A model generated the notes under the pieces. It saw nothing but the letters and a program-made list of their open reading frames with translations, searched no databases and was not told the DNA's origin. A program made the translations under genes and the position numbers. From Blautia sp. An249 (lineage in GTDB: Bacteria > Bacillota > Clostridia > Lachnospirales > Lachnospiraceae), in the NCBI RefSeq assembly GCF_002159835.1, contig NZ_NFJL01000011.1, positions 62,001 to 126,000 on the forward strand: a stretch of DNA of 64,000 bases, given 5' to 3'. This document shows, piece by piece, positions 12,235 through 22,213 of the stretch (position 1 is its first letter; every line of letters begins with the position of its first letter).

Positions 12235-12825
12235 CTACCTCCTGAAATGTTCTGCAAAGACAGCTACAGCATCCGCACAGCCTTCCAAAGAGTTATGTGT
12301 GGTGTTGATACAGAGATGATAATTCTTAATATCTCCCCATTTGACATCTGTGTAATGCTCATAATAGTGTCTGCGTTTTTTGTCAATCTCTTTGATATGA
12401 TGTTCTACCTCTTGAACAGAGCCGGGAATACCTTGCCGGATTTTGCGCTCTATCCTTGCTTTCATATCTGCATATGCAAAAATACACAGCGCATCATCCA
12501 GTACCTTGTCAGCACAACGCCCTACAATGACGCAAGGGCCTTTTTCCGCCAATTTCCGAATGATTTCACACTGTCGAAAATAGATTTGATCCGTAATGGG
12601 CTGCTGATAAAACGGGAGCAGATTTTGTCCTGCGCTCCAAAGCGTGTTTAATTGCAAATGTTCTTCATATTGTTCAATCACTTCAGCCGACAGGGTATTG
12701 CCCTGAGCGGCAAGAAAAATCAGTTCTTTGTCGTAAAAGGGAATATGAAACCGCTGGGCGATAAGCGCCCCCAGCTCCCGGCCTCCGCTTCCAAATTCCC
12801 TGCTGATGGTAATGACTTTGTTCAT
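12235..12825 (-). CDS. Cytidylate kinase-like family protein
   Basis: A 196-residue P-loop protein. The Walker A region ISREFGSGGRELG replaces the classic GKS/T loop, as in the AAK6/cytidylate-kinase-like family. Further on are VGRCADKVL and KKRRHYYEHYTDVKWGD. This family is widespread in Clostridia, often beside membrane transporters, and its substrate is uncertain. Its start overlaps the stop of the MFS gene by four bases, and it leads directly into the MATE gene, so the three were one operon. Confidence 0.85.
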   Translation of the reverse strand: MNKVITISREFGSGGRELGALIAQRFHIPFYDKELIFLAAQGNTLSAEVIEQYEEHLQLNTLWSAGQNLLPFYQQPITDQIYFRQCEIIRKLAEKGPCVIVGRCADKVLDDALCIFAYADMKARIERKIRQGIPGSVQEVEHHIKEIDKKRRHYYEHYTDVKWGDIKNYHLCINTTHNSLEGCADAVAVFAEHFRR

Positions 12826-13597
12826 ATGTTTCTCTTTCCTCCATTCCTGAGCATGATTTTCTTACAAAGAAAAGCTCCAACAAGCAGCAATATCGGAAAA
12901 ATAGTTGCCGCTAAAATTCCTACTTTCAAATTGCCACTAAAAGCGTTTGACACAATTCCCACCAAAGTGGGGCCGGACGAACTTCCAATATCTCCGCCTA
13001 AAGCCAGGAGCGCAAACATGGCCGTCCCGCCTCTTGATAACGCTGCGGATGCTTTACTGAATGTTCCGGGCCACATAATTCCAACGGAAAGTCCACAAAC
13101 CGCACAGGCTATTAAACTGAGCTGTGGGATATGGAGAACAGCACGACACCCGCCTGACCCCAAGAGTAAAAGGGGTGCAGCTTACTCATCGTCTTTTCTT
13201 TGTTGTCGGAAGGACACTCTTCCACCACTGGGCTTACAAGCACCTCCAGAACACCGCCCCCAATGGCATATACTGCTACAGCAACCAAGATTCCAGCAAA
13301 AGCAGATGGCAAAATCTCTGGCAATATTGTCAAAAGGATAAAACCGACTGCCGTAAGCAGATGGGCCAGAACCATGGATGCCCGATACCCAATCCTGTCG
13401 ATGAATCCGGTGGAAAACAAATCAATCAAAAGCTGTATTCCAAAATTAAATGTAGCAATCAATGTGATTTGTGAAAGCGGAATATGGTAGCTTTTTTGAA
13501 ACGTCAAAAAAAGCAATGGCACAAAGTTATTTACAATGCCCTGAACGATATAACCGACAAAGCACGCTCTGATTGTCGTGCGAAAACTGGCTTTCAT
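12822..13597 (-). pseudogene. MFS transporter with a large internal deletion
   Basis: The N-terminal part (MKASFRTTIRACFVGYIVQG ... VVEECPSDNKEKTM) and the C-terminal part (ACAVCGLSVGIMWPGTFSKA ... ) match one 12-helix MFS transporter. The middle, by my estimate 120-160 residues or about four to six helices, is missing, and the frame shifts near 13120-13160. The full-length family has about 400 residues; only about 260 codons remain. AGGAGG before the ATG at 13597 shows the original start. The fragment is probably non-functional. Confidence 0.85.
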
Positions 13598-13727
13598 GTT
13601 CAGTCCTCCTTTCTTCTTGTTGACATTCGCACAGTATATGATTATAATACCGATATAAAGTGAATCAAAGAGAGAATAGTACATATTTTTGTAAAAATCG
13701 TTCCATCTTCACGGAAGGAGGTAACCC

Positions 13728-14639
13728 ATGGAGTATAAGACGCTTCAAATTGCGGAAAATTTTCGGGAAAATATATTATATGACAGCGACTCTCTTGCGC
13801 TTGCTGTATGTAGCGACCATTTCGATGATTATTTGCACAGAGAATGGGGGTGTCATTGGCATGACGAATTTGAGTTTGGACTTGTTTTGCAAGGCGTTGT
13901 AGAATATACGATTTATAATGAACACGAGCAATTGTCAGTACATAAAATCTCCGTAGGCGATGGTATTTTCCTGAATGCCGGATGCTTTCACAGTGTCAAA
14001 GGACTCGAACCAGGTACAGTGATGGCAGGCATCATCTTGCCGACCAATTTTTTTAATACAGAGTCTTTTCGTACCATTTATAATCGGAATATTTACCCTA
14101 TACTGGAATCGGGGACGGAATGTTTGGTTTTTGCACAAAGCAATCCGTCCAACGCCGCCATTTTGTCCGGCCTAAAAGATTTATATGAAATAAACAGGAC
14201 AGAGCAAACATACGAACTTCGCTGCATGGAAGCTGTTTGTAAAATATCCCGCTTATTGGCAGAGCAAATAAGCGCAAACAAAAGTCCGCTCACACCTATT
14301 TCAAAGAGTACTCAGACGAAGCGCTTACAAAAGATTATGACTTTTATTCATGCACATTATGGTGAGCGCATCAGCGCAGACGATATGGCAAGAGCAGCCG
14401 CTATCAGCAGAACCGAGGTTTTTCGCTGTTTTCAGACTGTTTTAAGGAAAAAACCGATTGAATATCTTACAGAATATCGACTATCCATAGCTACCATACT
14501 GCTTGCAAGCACAGACAAAACCCTGTTAGATATTTCTATTTCATGCGGCTTTAACAGCGCGAGCTATTTCGGGAAAGTTTTTCGGGAACATCATGGTATA
14601 TCCCCCAAAAAATACAGAGACCAGCTCCGAGAAAAATAA
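13728..14639 (+). CDS. AraC-family transcriptional regulator
   Basis: A 303-residue protein. Residues 30-130 form an N-terminal cupin (HWHDEFEFGLVLQGVVEYTI). The C-terminal 100 residues hold two helix-turn-helix motifs (ISADDMARAAAISRTEVFRC and LLDISISCGFNSASYFGKVF). AGGAGG precedes the ATG. It is divergent from the MFS-kinase-MATE-reductase operon and probably its activator. It appears intact although two transporters of that operon are broken. Confidence 0.92.
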   Translation: MEYKTLQIAENFRENILYDSDSLALAVCSDHFDDYLHREWGCHWHDEFEFGLVLQGVVEYTIYNEHEQLSVHKISVGDGIFLNAGCFHSVKGLEPGTVMAGIILPTNFFNTESFRTIYNRNIYPILESGTECLVFAQSNPSNAAILSGLKDLYEINRTEQTYELRCMEAVCKISRLLAEQISANKSPLTPISKSTQTKRLQKIMTFIHAHYGERISADDMARAAAISRTEVFRCFQTVLRKKPIEYLTEYRLSIATILLASTDKTLLDISISCGFNSASYFGKVFREHHGISPKKYRDQLREK

Positions 14640-15004
14640 ATACTTTATACTTTAATTTTTCCCTGAATGATAAATGTCATAAATCAATGTCAAGTTAACT
14701 AAATAAGTTATCGCTTATCTTTCGAGAAACATATCGGCAAGCAATGCAATCTTCCGTAAGACTGCGTATTTTAGGAAGGAAACCGTTCCCGGTATTCCTG
14801 CCTAAAATGCTTGTTGGTGACATATCCCCAAACCCCTACGATCATCGCCTGCGGCGATGGCTGCGCGTTCCGTTGGAACGCTGAAAAGCAAATAAATAAA
14901 CTGTATTAAAACAAAAACTCTATGTGAAAGATTTCTCAATCACATAGAGTTTTTTATTTTCCCGTTTACCTAGCATAACTCATAGTATCTGTAATATTTC
15001 CTTA
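14640..15004. other. Non-coding right end of the element
   Basis: No gene is supported. The stretch contains a GC-rich pair of short inverted repeats near 14850-14880, a terminator at 14913-14956 and the right recombination end. Confidence 0.5.
14913..14956. terminator. Intrinsic terminator near the right end
   Basis: AAAACTCTATGTGA pairs with TCACATAGAGTTTT, followed by further T residues. It would insulate the host gene from transcription out of the element. Confidence 0.7.
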
Positions 15005-15017
15005 TGAGCTACCGCCA
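14996..15017. repeat. Right junction of the serine-recombinase element
   Basis: Element end TTTCCTTAT, core GA (15006-15007), then host GCTACCGCC. With the left junction this predicts the empty site GCCGGA-GA-GCTACCGCC. Confidence 0.7.
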
Positions 15018-15436
15018 TTCTCAGGATTCCTTTTGTTCTGCGCCGTCTTCCGGCTGTTTTCTTCCAGCAGTTCCCTGTTTTCATAAGAACTTTCCATCAC
15101 AAACAGTTTAATTAAACTGGCCGCATACATCTGCTCCGGATTGATGGAAATCTCATCTTCCGTATTCAGATCCTTTATATAGATACTCCAGGTTCCGCTC
15201 TCTTTGGCAACCCGCTCTTCCATTCTGGTCTGCAGGCTTTCCAGAGCGCTGACCGGTTCAGGAGTGGCTGTGACTTCTTCTGTTTTTGTTTCTGGGGCTG
15301 CAGCCGTTATTGCTTCTTTTTGTTCTTCTTTATCATTCTGCCAGCCGGCAAAAATCCCGGCTCCCATAATCAGAAGGAGTCCTCCGCCTGCAAGCAGCCT
15401 CCTCCTTCTCTGTCTTTTTCTCTGTTCTTTCTCCAT
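15006..15436 (-). pseudogene. 5' fragment of the interrupted serine hydrolase
   Basis: This is the N-terminal part of the gene that continues at 5045-5596. It has a basic N-terminus (KEQRKRQRRRRL), one membrane segment (residues about 14-31), a Ser/Thr/Glu-rich linker and the catalytic SxxK motif in AASLIKLFVM. It points to a membrane-anchored extracytoplasmic serine hydrolase. After the core GA the frame runs into element sequence and stops at 15002. A truncated product would keep SxxK but lose SDN and KTG. Confidence 0.85.
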
Positions 15437-15455
15437 AGTATCGCAAAAGAGTCTC

Positions 15456-17108
15456 TTAATCTCTTAACAGATGAAATCTGGAAGCAAGCCTGATAATAAT
15501 TCCGGATCCGGGAAATCCCATCAGACTTTCCCGGGACGGTTTCGCCACAAATAAATAAACAATAAAATAAACCGCCGCCGCAATGGCGATAGTAATCACC
15601 AGACAGATTCCTATGGACACACTTATCGATCCCAGTACTTTCTCCGGCATTACCTTATCCAGGCCGAAATACAGAAGCCAGGCCACAATCCCCATGGGAA
15701 TGGAGGCAAGAAACGGAGGAAGATAAGCTTCTTTCCATGGATTTTTGTAATCCATATATTTCTTCATGGCTCTGTCATTCAGTACGCACATTACAATGGC
15801 ATACGCAATCATGGCGATAACCACACAATAAATTCCCAGGTCAGTAAACGCCAGTAAAACACCCAGCAATACCACATCCACAGCCAGGGAAACGGCTGCG
15901 TTCACCATGGGGATATTGGGTTTTCCGATTCCCTGAAGCACTCCGTTGGAAATATTGGACATTCCGTTTAACACAATGGTGACAACGCCCAGGATCATTA
16001 AATGGGCGGCAACACCGGAAGTCGCCGGGAACAAAAGAGCCGTAATCGGTTTGGCCAGAACTCCCAGTCCCACTGCGGCGGGAATGGAAATCAGCATGCT
16101 GATCCAGGCCGCTTTATTGGTTTTCTCCGTTGCTTCTTTTATATCGTTTCTGGCATAGTGGGCGGAAACCTCCGGAATCATGGAGGTAGGCGCCGTACTT
16201 GCCAGAGTCAGGGGAATATTAATCAGCGTCATATAATATCCGTATTCCGCATACAGAGCCTGAATCGTATTTTTCTCAAGTCCTTTCATCCCCATAAATT
16301 CTGAGTACATATAACTGTTGATATAACCGTTTACGTTATAAATAAAGGCGCTGAAAATAATGGGCATGACAATCATTACAATGATTTTCATAACCCTGCC
16401 GTAGCTCTCATTCTGAGAAACCCGGTCTCTTTCTATTTTCCGGCGGATGGTTTTCCGGTTCACCGCATATACAAAAAGCATAAACAAAAAAGCGGCAGAA
16501 ACGCCGGCGCCGGTTCCCATGGTTGCTCCGGCTGCTCCCCAACGGATAGCTGCGTCTTCTCCCTGATTCGAAAAAAGACGCATCATATATCCTGCCATAG
16601 CTAACGCCACACAGGCATTTGCAATCTGTTCAATAATCTGTGACAGGGAGGTAGGCATCATATTCCGATAAGCCTGGAAATACCCCCTGAAAACCCCTAA
16701 AAGGCCGGAAATGAAAATCGTGGGAGCCAGCATCTGCAAAGCCAGTCTGGCATTGCTCATATTATCCGGAACCATAATCGAAGCCCCGAATACACAAAAC
16801 AGAGCCACTGCACCCCCGGCCAGAGCTGCATATAATAACGCTCCTTTAAAGACCCTCTGTGCGTCCCGGTACCGTTTGAAGGCGATACGTTCTGCCATAA
16901 TCTTGGAAACTGCCTGAGGAATACTGAAAGATGCAATCATCAGTAAGATGAAATAGGCGTTTTGTGCAAACTGAAAGCACCCAAAGCTCTCATTGCCCAG
17001 CATAGCAGAAAGAGGACTTTTATAAATCATACCGATGATTTTGGAAATCAGCGCCGCCACCATCAGAAAAGAAGCATTTTTCACAAGTGTGTTATCTTTC
17101 TTACTCAT
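15456..17108 (-). CDS. SpoVB/MurJ-like polysaccharide flippase (MOP superfamily)
   Basis: A 550-residue integral membrane protein with about 14 predicted helices. The start (KNASFLMVAALISKIIGMIY) and length fit the PST/SpoVB group of lipid-linked oligosaccharide or lipid II flippases. In endospore formers relatives act in cell-wall or cortex precursor export, but this group also serves capsule synthesis. It lies just after ung on the same strand, 14 bases apart, and upstream of the broken hydrolase gene. Confidence 0.88.
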   Translation of the reverse strand: MSKKDNTLVKNASFLMVAALISKIIGMIYKSPLSAMLGNESFGCFQFAQNAYFILLMIASFSIPQAVSKIMAERIAFKRYRDAQRVFKGALLYAALAGGAVALFCVFGASIMVPDNMSNARLALQMLAPTIFISGLLGVFRGYFQAYRNMMPTSLSQIIEQIANACVALAMAGYMMRLFSNQGEDAAIRWGAAGATMGTGAGVSAAFLFMLFVYAVNRKTIRRKIERDRVSQNESYGRVMKIIVMIVMPIIFSAFIYNVNGYINSYMYSEFMGMKGLEKNTIQALYAEYGYYMTLINIPLTLASTAPTSMIPEVSAHYARNDIKEATEKTNKAAWISMLISIPAAVGLGVLAKPITALLFPATSGVAAHLMILGVVTIVLNGMSNISNGVLQGIGKPNIPMVNAAVSLAVDVVLLGVLLAFTDLGIYCVVIAMIAYAIVMCVLNDRAMKKYMDYKNPWKEAYLPPFLASIPMGIVAWLLYFGLDKVMPEKVLGSISVSIGICLVITIAIAAAVYFIVYLFVAKPSRESLMGFPGSGIIIRLASRFHLLRD

Positions 17109-17122
17109 TGTGCCTTCCTTTC

Positions 17123-17797
17123 TTAATGATTCTCTATCTGCCAGTCAATGGGTGTCAGCCCGTTCTCTTCCAGGAACCGGTTGGCCTGGCTGAAATGCCT
17201 GCATCCGAAAAATCCTCTGCCGGCGGAAAAAGGACTGGGATGAGGCGCTTCCAGAATCAGATGCTTCGGATTATGCAGCATCTCTTTTTTCGTCTGAGCC
17301 GGTCTTCCCCACAGCATAAAAACTATGGGACGATCCTGTTCATTAAGGGCTTTAATTGCCGCGTCGGTAAATTCTTCCCAGCCGATTCCTCTGTGAGAAT
17401 TGGCCTGATGGGCTCTGACCGTCAGCACGGTGTTTAAAAGCAGTACGCCCTGTCTTGCCCATTTTTCCAAATATCCGTGGCTGGGAATATAACATCCCAG
17501 ATCATCATGAAGTTCCTGATAAATATTCACTAAAGAGGGAGGAATCGCCACGCCTTTTTTAACGGAAAAACAAAGGCCGTGGGCCTGACCGTAATTATGA
17601 TAGGGATCCTGTCCCAGAATCACCACTTTTACTTTCTCTAAAGGGGTAAAGTCAAAGGCGTTAAACATATCCTGTGCCGGCGGAAAAATCGTCTTTGTCT
17701 TATATTCCTCTGTCACTGTCCGGTATAAATCTGCATAATAGGGCTTCCCGAACTCCTCTTTTAAGGCTTCCAGCCATTGTCCCTGTATTTCTCCCAT
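17123..17797 (-). CDS. ung: Uracil-DNA glycosylase
   Basis: About 224 residues. It has the catalytic GQDPYH motif, with the general-base aspartate, and the HPSPFSAGRGFFGC motif of family 1 UDG. It removes uracil from DNA and starts base excision repair. I prefer the ATG at 17797, with GGAGAGAAGT upstream; the TTG at 17815 would overlap that ribosome site. It sits between hisF and the flippase gene. Confidence 0.96.
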   Translation of the reverse strand: MGEIQGQWLEALKEEFGKPYYADLYRTVTEEYKTKTIFPPAQDMFNAFDFTPLEKVKVVILGQDPYHNYGQAHGLCFSVKKGVAIPPSLVNIYQELHDDLGCYIPSHGYLEKWARQGVLLLNTVLTVRAHQANSHRGIGWEEFTDAAIKALNEQDRPIVFMLWGRPAQTKKEMLHNPKHLILEAPHPSPFSAGRGFFGCRHFSQANRFLEENGLTPIDWQIENH

Positions 17798-17842
17798 ACT
17801 TCTCTCCTTACTCAAATTCCCTTTTTGGGGATTTATCTGTTG

Positions 17843-18601
17843 TTAAAGTCTGACGGAAATTTCTCTTTCAGCCAGGTATTCTTTCACCTGCCGGATTTCC
17901 AGTTCTTTATAATGAAACAGGGAAGCTGCCAGAGCGGCGTCTGCTTTTCCCTCTGTAAATGCATCATAAAAATCTTCCAGGTTTCCGGCGCCCCCGGAAG
18001 CTATAACAGGAATGGATACTGCCTCTGCAATGGAACGGGTCAGTTCCAAATCGTATCCGGCCTTGGTTCCATCGCAGTCCATGCTGGTCAGAAGGATTTC
18101 TCCTGCACCCAGGCTCTCTGCCTGTTTTGCCCAGGTTACGGCGTCTATTCCCGTATCCAGCCGCCCGCCGTGTTTATAAATATTCCAGCCTCCGTCGGTT
18201 CTTCTCTTGGCGTCAATGGCCACTACCACACACTGGCTTCCGAATTTATTGGCTGCTTCTGTAATCAGCGCCGGACGGTCAATGGCCGAGGAATTCACGG
18301 AGATTTTATCCGCTCCTTCCCGCAGAAGGGTCCGGAAATCCTCCACGCTTCGGATTCCTCCTCCTACCGTAAAAGGAATAAATACATTGGCGGCCACTTC
18401 TCTGACCATGTCAACCACTGTTTTTCTTCCTTCATTGGAGGCCGTAATATCCAGAAAGACCAGCTCGTCTGCTCCGGCTGCGTCATAGGCCTTGGCAATC
18501 TCCACCGGATCTCCTGCATCCTGCAGGTCCACAAAGTTTACGCCTTTTACCACTCTTCCCTGATTTACATCCAGGCAGGGAATAATCCGTTTCGTAAACA
18601 T
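17843..18601 (-). CDS. hisF: Imidazole glycerol phosphate synthase, cyclase subunit
   Basis: A 252-residue TIM barrel starting [20 protein letters not shown] with the catalytic Asp11 and phosphate-binding loops (GGIRS, ASGGAGN). With HisH it converts PRFAR and ammonia to IGP and AICAR in histidine synthesis. Its ATG shares one base with the hisH stop codon, so translation is coupled. No other his genes are visible here. Confidence 0.97.
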   Translation of the reverse strand: MFTKRIIPCLDVNQGRVVKGVNFVDLQDAGDPVEIAKAYDAAGADELVFLDITASNEGRKTVVDMVREVAANVFIPFTVGGGIRSVEDFRTLLREGADKISVNSSAIDRPALITEAANKFGSQCVVVAIDAKRRTDGGWNIYKHGGRLDTGIDAVTWAKQAESLGAGEILLTSMDCDGTKAGYDLELTRSIAEAVSIPVIASGGAGNLEDFYDAFTEGKADAALAASLFHYKELEIRQVKEYLAEREISVRL

Positions 18602-19221
18602 CAGTCTCTTCCTCCTTTTAGTTCTGCAAAATTTCTCAGAATCCGAAGTCCTGTGGCACTGCTTTTTTCCGGATGAAACTGGCAGGCGAAAATGTTGTCT
18701 TTTTCCACTGCTGCATGGATACAGGTACTATACTCGGTTACTGCTTTAACTATCTGAGGCTCTTCTGCCTTCAGATAATACGAATGCACAAAATATACAT
18801 AACTGTCTTCCGGAATTTCCCTGAAAAGCCTTCCTCCATTCTGCAGATGAAGGGAGTTCCATCCCATATGGGGAATTTTCAGTCCCGGAGAATCGGGAAT
18901 ACGCAGAATTTCTCCCTTTAATAAGCCAAGTCCGGAAACGCCCGGGCTCTCCTGGCTTCTCTCAAACAGAAGCTGCAGTCCCAGGCAGATTCCCAGAAAG
19001 GGAGTTCCTCTTTCTGCAATCTCATGAATCACAGGAATCAACTCATACTTTTTCAGATTTTCCATGGCGTCGCCAAAGCTACCCACTCCCGGCAGAATCA
19101 CCTTGTCTGCCTTCAGAAGGGTTCCGGGATCTCTGGTAATTACCGGAGTTTCGCCCAGATATGCAAGCGCCTTCTCTACACTTTTAATATTACCGGCATC
19201 ATAATCAATAATTCCAATCAT
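18601..19221 (-). CDS. hisH: Imidazole glycerol phosphate synthase, glutaminase subunit
   Basis: A 206-residue class I glutamine amidotransferase. The nucleophile cysteine is in [11 protein letters not shown] and the His/Glu pair in FHPEKS. It supplies ammonia to HisF. It is the first gene of a hisH-hisF pair, and ung and the flippase gene follow on the same strand. Confidence 0.97.
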   Translation of the reverse strand: MIGIIDYDAGNIKSVEKALAYLGETPVITRDPGTLLKADKVILPGVGSFGDAMENLKKYELIPVIHEIAERGTPFLGICLGLQLLFERSQESPGVSGLGLLKGEILRIPDSPGLKIPHMGWNSLHLQNGGRLFREIPEDSYVYFVHSYYLKAEEPQIVKAVTEYSTCIHAAVEKDNIFACQFHPEKSSATGLRILRNFAELKGGRD

Positions 19222-19281
19222 CTTATCTCACAGCCTTTACTCATATACTCTATTTCACTAATATAATAGTATAACGCAAAA

Positions 19282-19320
19282 AGAGAATGGTTGCAAAACG
19301 TTTTTACAGCCATTCCCTTT
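19282..19320 (-). terminator. Intrinsic terminator after the histidine kinase
   Basis: On the minus strand GAATGG and CCATTC form a stem around an AT-rich loop, followed by TCTTTTT. It separates the two-component operon from hisH. Confidence 0.65.
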
Positions 19321-19323
19321 TTT

Positions 19324-20829
19324 CTACTTTCTATCTAACGTAAACCAGAATTCCACCCCATTATCGTAATTTATGACACCGTATTCCTGATGGAAGGATT
19401 CCATAATCGCCTTTACAATGGACAGGCCGATTCCGCTGCCTCCGTATTCCCGGGTTCTGGCCTTATCTACCTTATAAAATTTGTTCCATAAATTAGGAAG
19501 ATCTTCTTCAGGTATCGTTTTTCCCGTGTTAAACACATGAACCTTCACCTGGTTTTCCCCATATTCCGTAATTTTAATTTCGATTTCCTTCTCCCCTTCC
19601 AGATGATTTAAGGCGTTGGTAAAATAGTTGGTAACTACTTCTTCCACTTTAAATTCATCGGCCCAGACAGAGATCGGGTTCGTTTCTTCAAAAATCACGG
19701 TGGCTTCTTTTTGCTGTACTAAAATGTCGGAAGACTGAATGACGCCCCGTATCAGCTCCACAAGATCAAACCGCTCCATGGTCACCATATCCTGGCCGGA
19801 TTCCAATTGATTTAAGGTCAGCAGATTTCTTACCATTTTATTCATCTTAGCGGCTTCGTCCATAATGACATCACAGTAGAATTCTCTGCTCTCTGCATCT
19901 TCTGAAATATTTTCTTTTAAACCTTCCGCATATCCCTGTACCAGGGCAATGGGTGTTTTCAGTTCATGAGACACATTATTTAAAAACTCTTTTCTCATTT
20001 CATCAATTTTCACTTTATCTTCGATGTCTTTCCGAAGAGCGTTATTAGCGGATTTCAGCTCAGAAATCGTATGTTCCAACTGCTCGGACATCCGGTTAAA
20101 ATTCTCTCCCAGCACATCAATCTCATTGCCGGCGCGGCTTTGATACCTGGCGTCGAAATCCAGCTCGGACATCCGTACAGAAAGAGCCGTCAGTTCGCTG
20201 ATGGGCCTTGCAATCCGTTTGGTTACCATCCAGATAATCACAATCCCCAGAAAGATAATCATAATTCCCACATAGAAGTAAAATCCATTGGAAATATTGG
20301 CGCTTTCCCGGATGCTCTCCAGAGGGGATCGAACCATACAGTAGTCTCCGTTGTTTAAAATCCCCCAGATTTCCAGATAATCCATCCCTGCAAAACTGTC
20401 CCTGTTTTTCTGTATAATATAGGTACTTGTTTTCTCTAAGACCTCCGGGCTCGTCCTGTCAATGTTATAAATATAGCCGAAAAGACGGGCCGCCTGCTGG
20501 CTGATGTCCTGTCCCACTCCGGCGACGGCAGCTCCCGACTGGGAATCCACAATAACCCAGGTCAGATTTTTCTTCTGACTGGTCCGATACCATTGATCAG
20601 GAATCTCTCCCTCTTCCTCCCGATACTCCTGAAGACTGTTAAACGCCTGTAAGAGCGACTCTGTTTTCTTACTTACATAGTAATCCTCCAGAAAAAATCC
20701 GTTAATGATAATTATAGAAGCGATGGACAGTAAAAACAGTCCCAGAAATATCACTGTAATCTGATACCGGAGGGAATGGGGCGTCAGCCTGTTCAGGGAA
20801 TCCTGTGTTTTCTTATGATTCGATTTCAA
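19324..20829 (-). CDS. Sensor histidine kinase
   Basis: A 501-residue kinase. Two membrane segments (about 27-48 and 195-215) flank an extracytoplasmic sensor of about 145 residues. HAMP follows, then HisKA with the phosphoacceptor His in HELKTPIALVQGY, and an ATPase domain ending in GGSGIGLSIVKAI. It overlaps the response regulator gene by 17 bases and is its partner. The signal is unknown; the neighbouring genes give no clear hint. Confidence 0.93.
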   Translation of the reverse strand: MKSNHKKTQDSLNRLTPHSLRYQITVIFLGLFLLSIASIIIINGFFLEDYYVSKKTESLLQAFNSLQEYREEEGEIPDQWYRTSQKKNLTWVIVDSQSGAAVAGVGQDISQQAARLFGYIYNIDRTSPEVLEKTSTYIIQKNRDSFAGMDYLEIWGILNNGDYCMVRSPLESIRESANISNGFYFYVGIMIIFLGIVIIWMVTKRIARPISELTALSVRMSELDFDARYQSRAGNEIDVLGENFNRMSEQLEHTISELKSANNALRKDIEDKVKIDEMRKEFLNNVSHELKTPIALVQGYAEGLKENISEDAESREFYCDVIMDEAAKMNKMVRNLLTLNQLESGQDMVTMERFDLVELIRGVIQSSDILVQQKEATVIFEETNPISVWADEFKVEEVVTNYFTNALNHLEGEKEIEIKITEYGENQVKVHVFNTGKTIPEEDLPNLWNKFYKVDKARTREYGGSGIGLSIVKAIMESFHQEYGVINYDNGVEFWFTLDRK

Positions 20830-21493
20830 ATTTATACCCCATTCCCCATACCGTTTTAATGTATTCTCCGCACTCTCCCAGCTTTGAGCGCAGTTTCTTT
20901 ACATGTGTATCAATAGTTCTGGCATCACCGAAATAGTCGTAATTCCATACGGAATTTAAAATCTTTTCCCTGGAAAGGGCAATTCCCTGGTTTTCCATAA
21001 AATACGCCAGAAGTTCAAATTCCTTATAACTGAGTTCCACCGGATTTCCTTTCATAGTCACCATATGAGCGGATTTATCCAGAACAATCTCCCCTGCGCT
21101 TATCACATCTCCCATTTCTCCCTGGCCGGTACGCCGCAAAATGGCTTCTACCCGGGCAACCAGAATTTTCGGGCTGAAAGGTTTGGAAATATACTCATCC
21201 ACTCCCAGTTCAAATCCCAGCAGCTCATCTCTTTCATCGCCTCTGGCTGTAAGCATGATAATGGGCACCTTGGAATGTCTCCGGATTTCCCTGCATACCT
21301 GCCAGCCGTCCATCTTCGGCATCATCACATCCAGGATAATTAAGGAAATATCTCTCTGCTGAAAAAACAGATCCACTGCCTCTTCTCCGTCCCCGGCTTC
21401 CAGAACTTCAAAATTTTTCTTCATTAAGAAATCTTTTACCAGCTTACGCATTCTGCTTTCATCATCTACCACTAATATTTTCAGGGCTTCCAT
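20813..21493 (-). CDS. OmpR-family response regulator
   Basis: A receiver domain (ILVVDDESRMRKL; phosphoacceptor Asp in LIILDVMMPKMDGW) is followed by a Trans_reg_C winged helix. I placed the start at the ATG at 21493 because AGGAGG stands ten bases before it; an upstream ATG at 21520 has no such site. About 226 residues. It is the first gene of the operon. Confidence 0.93.
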   Translation of the reverse strand: MEALKILVVDDESRMRKLVKDFLMKKNFEVLEAGDGEEAVDLFFQQRDISLIILDVMMPKMDGWQVCREIRRHSKVPIIMLTARGDERDELLGFELGVDEYISKPFSPKILVARVEAILRRTGQGEMGDVISAGEIVLDKSAHMVTMKGNPVELSYKEFELLAYFMENQGIALSREKILNSVWNYDYFGDARTIDTHVKKLRSKLGECGEYIKTVWGMGYKFEIES

Positions 21494-21700
21494 ACCTGTT
21501 CTGCCTCCTCGTTCTTCCATTCTTTCCCTAAACTATAACAGAGAATTATGGCGCATTTGTGAACATCCTTTACAAATTTACGATATAATCCATTTATAAA
21601 CAAAAAAAGTATCATCTATGCATCTTTTTCCTGTTTTTATCTGTCTAATAAGTAGTAACAAATAAAAGCCGGCCGGCTGCCAAATACAGGAGGATAATAT

Positions 21701-22213
21701 ATGTCTGAACTTCTGATACGAAAAGCCAAGAAAGGAGATTCCGATGCTTTTTGTAAATTAATGAATCAGCACATGGAGAGTATGTATAAGATTTCCCGGG
21801 CTTATCTGCGCCATGACGAGGATGTGGCTGACGCCATACAGGAAACCATCCTCTCCTGTTTTGAACACCTGCCTTCCTTACGGCAGAATCGTTACTTTAA
21901 AACCTGGATGACCCGCATCCTGATTAATCACTGCAAAGATATTCTTCATCAGAGAAGCCGGCTCCATCTTCTGGAACAGCTTCCCGAGACTCCCGTCTAC
22001 GAAGAAAATTATGAGACGCTGGAGTGGGAACAGCTTCTGTCCGGTTTCGATGAAGAGACCAAATCCATCTTTCTTTTATACTATTTGGAAGAATTCCGTA
22101 TCAGAGACATCGCGGATATTCTCGGTTTAAAAGAAAGTACGGTAAAATCCCGCCTGCAGCGGGGACGCAAAAAGCTGTTAAATTCTTATACCTTAAAGGA
22201 GGAACACGTATGA
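21701..22213 (+). CDS. ECF-type RNA polymerase sigma factor
   Basis: A 170-residue protein with sigma-70 region 2 (ISRAYLRHDEDVADAIQETI) and region 4 (FRIRDIADILGLKESTVKSRLQRGRKKL). There is no region 1 or 3, as usual for ECF sigma factors. It overlaps the next gene by four bases (ATGA). That gene encodes a membrane anti-sigma factor, so this pair probably senses envelope stress. Confidence 0.93.
   Translation: MSELLIRKAKKGDSDAFCKLMNQHMESMYKISRAYLRHDEDVADAIQETILSCFEHLPSLRQNRYFKTWMTRILINHCKDILHQRSRLHLLEQLPETPVYEENYETLEWEQLLSGFDEETKSIFLLYYLEEFRIRDIADILGLKESTVKSRLQRGRKKLLNSYTLKEEHV

Noticed and set aside
12652-13341. Plus-strand 229-codon frame across the kinase-like and MFS genes
   Set aside because: It spans two genes on the other strand, has no ribosome site and no family features.
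14820-14885. Small structured RNA or origin near the right end of the element
   Set aside because: Only two short inverted repeats are visible; not enough to name a feature.
17777-18676. Plus-strand 299-codon frame over hisF
   Set aside because: Antisense to hisF, which is certain from its motifs and its coupling to hisH.
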